Translations under genes and position numbers: made by a program | Source of the DNA: Pedobacter schmidteae | Lineage (GTDB): Bacteria > Bacteroidota > Bacteroidia > Sphingobacteriales > Sphingobacteriaceae | NCBI GenBank assembly: GCA_945906015.1 | Contig: CAMDQV010000044.1 | Location: 1-11,278, forward strand | Direction of reading: 5' to 3' | Length of the DNA: 11,278 nt | Shown here: positions 5,776 through 11,278 of the stretch, piece after piece | How positions within the stretch are numbered: the stretch's first letter is position 1 | How the letters are laid out: each line of letters begins with the position of its first letter | Notes under the pieces: generated by a model | The model's input: only the letters and a program-made list of their open reading frames with translations | The model's database searches: none | What the model was told of the DNA's origin: nothing

Positions 5776-7489
5776 TTATCTTTTTTTCCAATGTATCAGA
5801 TCCTGAGCCCTGAGCTTTAGCATTTTGCCACTGCTCTACTGCTTTCTCCTTTTCTCCAAGGAAATATAAAATATCTCCATAATGTTCCTGTTGGGTGGCA
5901 TTATTTGAGTTCTTACCCTGCAGTGATTTTTCTATCCATTTTTTTGCATCTGCATACTTCTTTAACCGAAAGAGGATCCATGCATACGTATCTTCAGATG
6001 ATGCATTATCTGGATCGATCTCTAAAGACCTCTTCGACATTTTTTCTGCTTCTTCAAGGTTCTCACCCCTTAACGATAAATAATATGCATAATTATTCAG
6101 CACATACGAATTACGCGGATCAAGCAGCAGCGCTTTAGTATAAGCCTGATCAGATTCCTTAAATTTTTTCAAGGCATTATAAGAATCTCCCAGAGTAGAA
6201 TAGATCTGCAAAAGTACTTCCTTGTCTTCAGATTCAAGATCTAGCGCGCTTTTTAATATGGTAGCCGCTTTTTCATAATTTCTGGTCTGGGCATACCCAA
6301 TACCCGTGTAAAGGTATAATGCAGCCTGATTTGGAAATATACTCAATGCCTTATTCCCATCTAAAATTGCCAGCTGAAATTCTCCGCGACTTACCTCAAT
6401 CCGCAATAACTGTTCCCAAATCAGATACACCTGATCATTAATAGCTAATGCCTTTTTGTATGATTCCTGAGCCTGCTCATATTTACGCTCCTGAAATAGC
6501 ACATCTCCCTGAACCGCAAAGGCTTTTGCTTGATTAGGATGAACCCTTACCATGATCGAAGCCAGTTCATTAGCATAAGCCCTAGCCTTCATTTCAGTAA
6601 ACATTGGAAAAAATGAAAGAACAATCCTTACTTTTTCATCAATATCCAGGTTGGGATCTGAAAAAGCCACCTTAAGTTCTATAAATGTATTCTCGTACTG
6701 CTTTAATGCCTTATAGTGATCGGCTAAAGCAAATCGCACCATAGCATTTGATGAAGAAATAGACTTTGCTTTAATCAGAATTTCAATTGCCTTTTCACGG
6801 TTCCCTGATTTTGTAAGCACTTCACTCAGATAAATATAATTACGTATTTCCTCAGGTTTGGAGGCAATCAAATCTCTAAGTTCTTCCTCAAGCTTGTCTG
6901 ATTTTCCTTGCTGCATCAATATCCGCTGCCTGGCAGAAATAAGTTCATCTGAGGAGCCAAATTTTTTCTCAATTTCATCGTAGGCTGCCTCGGCATCATC
7001 TACTTTTCGGAGAATAAGAAATGCATTTGCTTTATCATAGTAGTATGCTTCTTTCTTAGGAGCGATCTTGCTGAGCTCCTCAAGAACAGAGACTAACTGA
7101 GCTATCTTATTGGTCTTTTTATAGATATCCGCAAGGAGTACCCAATACCATTCATTTTCGGGATTAACCGTCACTGCATTCCGGATCAGGCTCTCGGCTT
7201 CGGTCGAATTATTCTGATCAAATCTTAAATTGGCCAACTCATACATTGCGGCATCATTCGACGGATCTACTTCAAGCACCTTCTCAAAATTAAGAGCTGC
7301 ATCAACATAGTTCATCACGATCTTTTCATGAAGGCCTTCAAAGAAAAGATCCTTAACCTGAATACTATCTCTCTGATTCAGGACCTTCCCAACAACAATA
7401 ATAGCCCTATTCTTATTTTTCTTGTTTTTTTGCGCAAATAAAGACAATGCACAACTAGTAAGGATGAATAGGAATGCTGCTTTTTTCAT
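5753..7489 (-). CDS. Secreted tetratricopeptide-repeat protein
   Basis: From ATG 7489 this is 578 aa with an N-terminal signal sequence (MKKAAFLFILTSCALSLFAQ). LFAQ-K looks like a signal peptidase I site, but LTSC also fits a lipobox, so a lipoprotein is possible. The rest is mostly TPR helices. Clear repeat units lie near 78-111, 147-177, 216-245, 322-353, 389-420, 427-458, 460-494, 499-525 and 534-560, with typical ends such as ALLLDPRN and SLEIDPDN. TPRs act as protein-binding scaffolds; the partner is unknown. In-frame ATGs at 7501 and 7495 are alternative starts. The one at 7501 overlaps the dut stop as ATGA and would add four residues. The longer frame from 7564 is only dut in another frame. 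It overlaps the DUF4292 gene by 23 bp. Confidence 0.88.
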   Translation of the reverse strand: MKKAAFLFILTSCALSLFAQKNKKNKNRAIIVVGKVLNQRDSIQVKDLFFEGLHEKIVMNYVDAALNFEKVLEVDPSNDAAMYELANLRFDQNNSTEAESLIRNAVTVNPENEWYWVLLADIYKKTNKIAQLVSVLEELSKIAPKKEAYYYDKANAFLILRKVDDAEAAYDEIEKKFGSSDELISARQRILMQQGKSDKLEEELRDLIASKPEEIRNYIYLSEVLTKSGNREKAIEILIKAKSISSSNAMVRFALADHYKALKQYENTFIELKVAFSDPNLDIDEKVRIVLSFFPMFTEMKARAYANELASIMVRVHPNQAKAFAVQGDVLFQERKYEQAQESYKKALAINDQVYLIWEQLLRIEVSRGEFQLAILDGNKALSIFPNQAALYLYTGIGYAQTRNYEKAATILKSALDLESEDKEVLLQIYSTLGDSYNALKKFKESDQAYTKALLLDPRNSYVLNNYAYYLSLRGENLEEAEKMSKRSLEIDPDNASSEDTYAWILFRLKKYADAKKWIEKSLQGKNSNNATQQEHYGDILYFLGEKEKAVEQWQNAKAQGSGSDTLEKKINEKKYID

Positions 7490-7497
7490 GATCATTA

Positions 7498-7926
7498 TCA
7501 TCCGGTATGACCATAGCCACCTGCACCGCGAACAGTTTCTGAAAGTATTTCCACTTCTTCCCAAATCACTTTTTCATGTGCAGAAATAACCATTTGAGCA
7601 ATGCGGTCGCCATTATTAATTTCAAAATCTGTGTCAGAAAAGTTAATGAGCAAGATCTTTAACTCACCTCTGTAATCGGCATCAATGGTGCCGGGTGAAT
7701 TTAAAATGCTAATCCCATGTTTCAATGCAAGTCCGCTTCTGGGTCTGATCTGAGCTTCAAAACCTACAGGCAACTCTATAAATAAACCAGTGGGAATCAG
7801 CTTCCTTTGCATTGGCTTTAAGACCTCCAATTGAGTCAAATTTGCCCTGAGGTCCATACCTGCAGAAGCAAAAGTTTCATAAGCCGGCAGCGGATGCGAT
7901 GATCTGTTTATTATCCTAATATTCAT
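7498..7926 (-). CDS. dut: dUTP diphosphatase
   Basis: 142 aa, the normal size for a trimeric dUTPase. It hydrolyses dUTP to dUMP and pyrophosphate, which keeps uracil out of DNA and supplies the dTMP precursor in the cytoplasm. All five family motifs are present in order: I AGMDLRA (22-28); II PRSGLALKHGI (62-72); III GTIDADYRGEL (79-89) with the catalytic Asp at 82; IV GDRIAQMV (106-113); V RGAGGYGHTG (133-142), the mobile C-terminal arm that closes over the substrate, with His where many homologues have Ser. The start codon overlaps the flippase stop as ATGA (7923-7926), and its own stop overlaps a possible ATG of the TPR gene. It is therefore translated within an envelope operon, although its job is nucleotide metabolism. 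Confidence 0.98.
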   Translation of the reverse strand: MNIRIINRSSHPLPAYETFASAGMDLRANLTQLEVLKPMQRKLIPTGLFIELPVGFEAQIRPRSGLALKHGISILNSPGTIDADYRGELKILLINFSDTDFEINNGDRIAQMVISAHEKVIWEEVEILSETVRGAGGYGHTG

Positions 7927-9425
7927 TTTGTGCCAAAAATTGCTTTGAGTTCCTTCCGTTCAATAAAAAATAGTGTACACGTAAATATAATAAAGAGCGT
8001 ATTTCCAATGATCAAATTACGTTCAAATACTATAAATGCAATAAAAACAATACAAACCGATGCTAAAAGATAGCTGATATTTTTTTTAAGATTATATGGA
8101 ATAGGATAATTTTTTTGACCCCAGAAATAGGAAAGCACCATCATCACGGTATAGGCTATGAGTGAGATCCAGGCAGAAGCCATATAGCTATACTTAGGAA
8201 TGAAAATTATGTTGAGTACGATTGTTAGCATTGCGCCAATTCCTGAAATATATAATCCATAACGGGTTTGGTCGGATAATTTATACCAAATCGATAAGTT
8301 GATATAGATGCCAAGACTTACATAACCAAATAATAAAATGGGAACTATCCGTAATCCTGACCAGTAGAGTGCCTGTTCTGCCGCATCCTTACCCTTAATA
8401 AAATATTTCAGCAGCTCAATATTTACCACCAGTAATACAAATATCAAGGAAACTGCGATCACAAAGTAATTCATGATTCTGGCATAGGTTTGGGTAGCGT
8501 TCTTGTCTTTGGCATGGCTAAAGAAAAAAGGCTCAGCCCCCAGGCGAAACGCATTAATGAAGATGCTCAAAAATACGGCTATTTTACAACAGGCCGCATA
8601 AATTCCAACTTCTTGCACAGATATGGTAGAAGGTAAAAGTTGCCCCAAAAATATCTTATCAATATTTTCATTAATGATAAAGGAAATATTAGCGATAAGT
8701 ACTGGCAAACTGTAAACGAACATCTCCTTGACCAATGCGATATCGTAGGTAAATGTCAATTTCAGTAACTCCGGCACTAGCAGCAACAGCGTAATCAAGC
8801 TTGCTATGAGGTTAGAAATGAAAACATAACCTACCCAGCCTTCTCTGTACCAACCCAAAATATATTCAGCACCATACCAGCCCTCTTTAATAATTAAAGG
8901 AAATACAAATATGAAGAGCAGGTTTAATCCAATAAAAGTTAAAATATTGACAAACTTGATAAGGCTATAGCGTAAGGGTCGGCCATCGGCCCTAACTTTT
9001 GCAAAAGGTATAACTGCCAAAGCATCCGCTACCAAAATATACATGAAATATTTAATGTAACGTGCATAATCAGGATCATAGACATCGCCCTTTTGAATCC
9101 AGGCTGCAATGTCATCTACAAAAAGAAAGGTGAAAAGCAGGAAGATCAAGGCCATCAAAGAGACTGTGAAAAAAGTATTATTATATACTTTTTGCTTGTC
9201 GTTCTCATATTTATTTAGGTAACGGAAATAGGTAGTTTCCATTCCGAATGCCAGTAAAGCATTGAGCATAGAGGCCCAACTGTACATGACAGAAAAGATA
9301 CCGTAAACTTTGGGTGAGTAAAGCCCAACATAAACAGGAGTAAGGAAAAAATTTAAAAAGCGGGTTATGACCGTGCTTAACCCGTAAATTGCAGTCTGAC
9401 CTGCAAAGTTCTTAATTGCTGACAA
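7923..9425 (-). CDS. Polysaccharide/oligosaccharide flippase (MOP superfamily, Wzx-like), TTG start
   Basis: 500 aa integral membrane protein with about 12-14 hydrophobic helices spread over the whole length (for example 85-103, 158-179, 200-220, 321-340, 401-410, 452-467, 473-488). The N-terminal SAIKNFAGQTAIYGLSTVIT followed by RFLNFFLTPVY is typical of MOP-family polysaccharide exporters of the RfbX/Wzx type, which flip undecaprenyl-linked glycans or other lipid-linked precursors across the inner membrane. The start is TTG at 9425: upstream in frame there are only TCA, CTC, ATT and TCC before a TAA, and the next ATG would delete about 46 residues of conserved N-terminus. It lies 27 bp after acylphosphatase, and its stop overlaps the dut ATG. 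The substrate cannot be read from the sequence; no glycosyltransferases are adjacent. Confidence 0.92.
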   Translation of the reverse strand: MSAIKNFAGQTAIYGLSTVITRFLNFFLTPVYVGLYSPKVYGIFSVMYSWASMLNALLAFGMETTYFRYLNKYENDKQKVYNNTFFTVSLMALIFLLFTFLFVDDIAAWIQKGDVYDPDYARYIKYFMYILVADALAVIPFAKVRADGRPLRYSLIKFVNILTFIGLNLLFIFVFPLIIKEGWYGAEYILGWYREGWVGYVFISNLIASLITLLLLVPELLKLTFTYDIALVKEMFVYSLPVLIANISFIINENIDKIFLGQLLPSTISVQEVGIYAACCKIAVFLSIFINAFRLGAEPFFFSHAKDKNATQTYARIMNYFVIAVSLIFVLLVVNIELLKYFIKGKDAAEQALYWSGLRIVPILLFGYVSLGIYINLSIWYKLSDQTRYGLYISGIGAMLTIVLNIIFIPKYSYMASAWISLIAYTVMMVLSYFWGQKNYPIPYNLKKNISYLLASVCIVFIAFIVFERNLIIGNTLFIIFTCTLFFIERKELKAIFGTK

Positions 9426-9447
9426 TGAGAGAATGGATTAGCATAAA

Positions 9448-9455
9448 CAAAACTA
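9448..9455 (-). promoter_or_regulatory. Candidate -7 element before the flippase
   Basis: Minus-strand TAGTTTTG matches TAnnTTTG; its TAG is also the acylphosphatase stop codon. It ends 22 nt before the TTG start at 9425. A TTG occurs 14 nt upstream, short of the usual spacing. It is a possible internal promoter for the flippase-dut-TPR-DUF4292 block. Confidence 0.35.
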
Positions 9456-9725
9456 CTTTTTAACTATCTCAAAATTACGATACTTTTTCAATTCGCCTTC
9501 GCTGGCCCTTACATTTTCAACTACTGCCCTGTCTGAACCCTTATTACAAAATTCAAGAAATAGTTCTAGAGAAAAATCGTCGCCTTCTGCTTCAATGAAA
9601 ACAGTTCCGTCAGGCTGGTTACGGGCTGTGCCTTTTATGCCCAGCTGATCTGCAACTGCCTTACTCATTGCTCTGTAAAAAACGCCCTGAACTTTCCCAG
9701 TAATAACAATATCAAGATGTTTCAT
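9453..9725 (-). CDS. acyP: Acylphosphatase
   Basis: 90 aa, the typical size for a small cytoplasmic acylphosphatase, which hydrolyses the carboxyl-phosphate bond of acyl phosphates. The first signature is GKVQGVFYR (10-18), with Arg18 binding the phosphate. The second contains Asn36 (GTARNQPDGTV, 32-42), which positions the attacking water. The late segment KKYRNFEIVKK is the usual C-terminal strand. One deviation: the second signature normally has an aromatic or bulky residue after Gly (G-[FYW]-[AVC]-x-N), and here it is Thr33. The ATG lies 7 bp after the stop of the short flavoprotein remnant, so the two share a transcript. The physiological substrate is unknown, as for most bacterial members. 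Confidence 0.95.
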   Translation of the reverse strand: MKHLDIVITGKVQGVFYRAMSKAVADQLGIKGTARNQPDGTVFIEAEGDDFSLELFLEFCNKGSDRAVVENVRASEGELKKYRNFEIVKK

Positions 9726-9732
9726 AAAAATT

Positions 9733-9954
9733 TTAAAAATTTAATTGGCTGATACGTTGTTTCTCAAGTATAAATTCCTGCCATATTTCATTAAGAATCT
9801 GAGCTGCTGGCTTAATACGATGTACATAAGAAGCTACCTGACCAATTTCAAGTTCGCCTTCAACAAGATCGCCTTCGAACATACACTTTTTTGCCTTGCC
9901 TTTTCCTAAAATACTCATTAATTCAATATTGAACAGTTTACTAATGGAATTCAT
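9733..9954 (-). pseudogene. Internally deleted remnant of a nitronate monooxygenase/FabK-like flavoprotein
   Basis: A 73-codon intact ORF. Residues about 13-65 (LGKGKAKKCMFEGDL, then EGELEIGQVASYVHRIKPAA and ILNEIWQEF) read like the extreme C-terminus of Bacteroidota NAD(P)H-dependent flavin oxidoreductases of the nitronate monooxygenase/2-nitropropane dioxygenase family, normally about 310-320 aa. The first 11 residues (MNSISKLFNIE) resemble the same family's N-terminus, which in intact proteins leads into the YPIIQGGM FMN-barrel strand. The whole FMN-binding TIM barrel is absent, so start and end appear joined in frame near codon 12 (about 9921). It cannot be an active enzyme. It might still make a small protein, since the frame has stayed open. 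The family match is from memory. It lies between the amidohydrolase (42-bp gap) and acylphosphatase (7-bp gap). Confidence 0.68.
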
Positions 9955-9996
9955 TTCTGTAAAAATGATTTTTTAAGCTCAGACCAGCAAATTATG

Positions 9997-11172
9997 CTAA
10001 ATAAGCCGCTGAATCTGTGATAAATGGGTAATTTCTGTGCCATTTACATTCAAAATCAGGTTTAATCCTGGTGTTTTGCCTTTTTCTATCGAACCGAACT
10101 TGCTATCTATACCCAGAAATTGAGCGCCATTGAGTGTCGCCCAACGAATAATCTGGCTGCTTGGCAATTCAGAGAAATGTTCTTTGATAGTTTTCAACTC
10201 TGATAAGATGCAAAGTTTATCATTAGAGGCAAGGCTATCAGTTCCAACGGTGAGGTTCAATTCGGAATTAAGTAATAATGCAAGATCCGGCAATCGTTGT
10301 TCTATGTAGAGGTTTGCATTGGGGCATAAACACCAAGTAATATTCTTTTTTGAATTTTTTACTGCAGCAATGTCTTCTAAATTGGTAAAGGTATTATGAA
10401 CCAGCACTATCTTTTGATTGACAGGAAATAAGGTTAATAAGGCTTGAAGAGAAGTCTTTGATCGGGCTTGAAAAAAGCTAATATTAAGATTCAGCATTTT
10501 ATAAAAATCAATAAATGGACCACTTTTATGGAGGAAAAACTCATTCTCAGACTCACTTTCCTGATTATGCATGCTGAACAAATTTTCATGATCCTCAGCA
10601 TAGTTCTTTAAAATAGAAAAAAGCTCAGCTGATACCGAATAAGGAGCATGCGGAGCAAAAGATGCCGGCAAGGGAGTGAAATCAGCTTTTAGATCGAGTG
10701 CTTTTTGAAATACTGTTTCTGCCCTCAAAGGGTCAAAACCGAGCAATTCTATAAAAGTATGGTAATAGATCCTGCTATATTGTTTAACCGACTTTGATAA
10801 CTTATTGTTTGAAATATCTCCAACTGCTACAATTCCATTTGCAAACATCAGCTCATCATATGTTTTCATAGCTGCCATCACCTGATATTCATCTGCTGAC
10901 CTTTGGGATATTATAGCACTTATAAAGGATACCAGTCCGGCTCCCTTTGGAATTTTACCATGCATATGCGAAAGCTCCAGATGACAGTGTGAATTGACAA
11001 AGCCCGGAATAATTATACCTTGATAAAGCTCTATAGTTGCGGATATCTCTGACCTACGACCCCCATCGATAATATCTACGATCACTCCTGATTCATCAAT
11101 AACAACTATTCCATCATTGATAGGTTCAGAACTGACCGGAAAAATATAATCTGCGCTAAGGTATCTGAGCAT
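9997..11172 (-). CDS. Metal-dependent amidohydrolase of the TRZ/ATZ (chlorohydrolase, SAH deaminase-like) group
   Basis: 391 aa. The layout is that of cyclic-imidate-type amidohydrolases: a small beta-sandwich from the N-terminus (1-55) and C-terminus (356-385, ending in the common GKTPGLNLI segment) flanks a TIM barrel. Metal-site residues are in place: His62 and His64 in GFVNSHCHLELSH, His202 with Glu205 in SMHNQESESENEF, His259 in LVHN, and Asp312 in VGTDSLASN. APHAPYSV (173-180) is the usual substrate-side motif. Relatives deaminate or dechlorinate purines, triazines, guanine, S-adenosylhomocysteine or aminofutalosine, in the cytoplasm. Which substrate applies here cannot be told. It is the first gene in the window's run of minus-strand genes, and the flavoprotein remnant follows 42 bp later. 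The ATG at 11172 gives the normal N-terminus. Confidence 0.9.
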   Translation of the reverse strand: MLRYLSADYIFPVSSEPINDGIVVIDESGVIVDIIDGGRRSEISATIELYQGIIIPGFVNSHCHLELSHMHGKIPKGAGLVSFISAIISQRSADEYQVMAAMKTYDELMFANGIVAVGDISNNKLSKSVKQYSRIYYHTFIELLGFDPLRAETVFQKALDLKADFTPLPASFAPHAPYSVSAELFSILKNYAEDHENLFSMHNQESESENEFFLHKSGPFIDFYKMLNLNISFFQARSKTSLQALLTLFPVNQKIVLVHNTFTNLEDIAAVKNSKKNITWCLCPNANLYIEQRLPDLALLLNSELNLTVGTDSLASNDKLCILSELKTIKEHFSELPSSQIIRWATLNGAQFLGIDSKFGSIEKGKTPGLNLILNVNGTEITHLSQIQRLI

Positions 11173-11176
11173 AAAG

Positions 11177-11184
11177 CAAAAGTA
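11177..11184 (-). promoter_or_regulatory. Candidate -7 element directly before the amidohydrolase
   Basis: Minus-strand TACTTTTG fits TAnnTTTG exactly and ends only 4 nt before ATG 11172. If it is the -7 element, transcription would start at or next to the A of the ATG (a leaderless mRNA). No -33 TTG is seen at 17-23 nt upstream; that position is occupied by the tandem repeat. Confidence 0.45.
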
Positions 11185-11202
11185 GTTTTTAGTATTGATA
11201 AT

Positions 11203-11233
11203 GAGTAGTGAGTATTGAGTAGTGAGTATTGAG
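11203..11233. repeat. 14-bp tandem repeat, 2.2 copies
   Basis: GAGTAGTGAGTATT occurs twice in direct succession (11203-11216 and 11217-11230), then GAG. Each unit is itself built from near-copies of GAGTA(G/T)T, and a degenerate AGTATTGATA precedes it at 11191. It sits in the intergenic region upstream of the amidohydrolase, just beyond the -7 motif. The rest of the right-hand end (11234-11278) shows no gene or clear site. Confidence 0.85.
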
Positions 11234-11278
11234 ATAAATTCAACTTCATTTTATATCAGTACTTCAGATAACAGATAA

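Noticed and set aside
5402..5806. 134-codon open frame on the plus strand opposite the DUF4292 gene
   Set aside because: It lies antisense to a well-supported lipoprotein gene, its hydrophobic look follows from the complement of that gene's codons, and no start signal or family resemblance is seen.
7490..7564. Extension of the TPR protein to an ATG at 7564
   Set aside because: The added residues (Cys/Arg/Trp-rich) are the dut C-terminus read in another frame and would block the clear signal peptide.
1..11278. CRISPR arrays, tRNA/rRNA genes, insertion sequences, phage or defence genes
   Set aside because: No regularly spaced repeats, cloverleaf sequences, transposase frames or terminal repeats were seen; all long frames belong to housekeeping or envelope families or to domains of unknown function.

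Overview
The window looks like ordinary chromosomal DNA from a Bacteroidota bacterium, most likely of the Sphingobacteriaceae (Pedobacter-like). Support comes from the AT-rich composition, the near absence of purine-rich ribosome binding sites, several perfect TAnnTTTG motifs (the -7 element of the Bacteroidota primary sigma factor) just upstream of start codons, and a DUF4292 lipoprotein, a family I know mainly from this phylum. The genus is inference. Every supported gene lies on the minus strand, so transcription runs from high to low coordinates. I saw no tRNA, rRNA, CRISPR array, insertion sequence or phage gene.

In transcription order: 11278-9733 holds a short intergenic tandem repeat, a zinc amidohydrolase of the TRZ/ATZ type, and a 73-codon ORF that reads as the first and last pieces of a nitronate monooxygenase/FabK-like flavoprotein joined in frame. 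9725-9453 is an acylphosphatase. 9425-3689 is a tightly packed block: a polysaccharide flippase starting at TTG, dUTPase, a secreted TPR protein, a DUF4292 lipoprotein, and an EnvC-like coiled-coil protein with a degenerate LytM domain. Flippase-dut and dut-TPR are joined by ATGA-type junctions, and TPR-DUF4292 overlap by 23 bp. 3634-2980 is a tandem pair of TatA-family genes with their own -7 motif and a long hairpin terminator. 2784-1345 is gatA, and 1279-1 is a lytic transglycosylase with LysM repeats, cut by the window edge.

The functional theme is the cell envelope: flipping of lipid-linked glycans, peptidoglycan cleavage (transglycosylase) and its activation (EnvC-like), protein export (Tat), and a lipoprotein that may be related to LolB. 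Housekeeping enzymes (dUTPase, acylphosphatase, GatA) are mixed in. I do not see a clearly new defence or mobile system. The most notable points are the internally deleted flavoprotein gene, the loss of both catalytic histidines in the EnvC-like protein, and -7 motifs placed so close to two start codons that leaderless mRNAs are possible.
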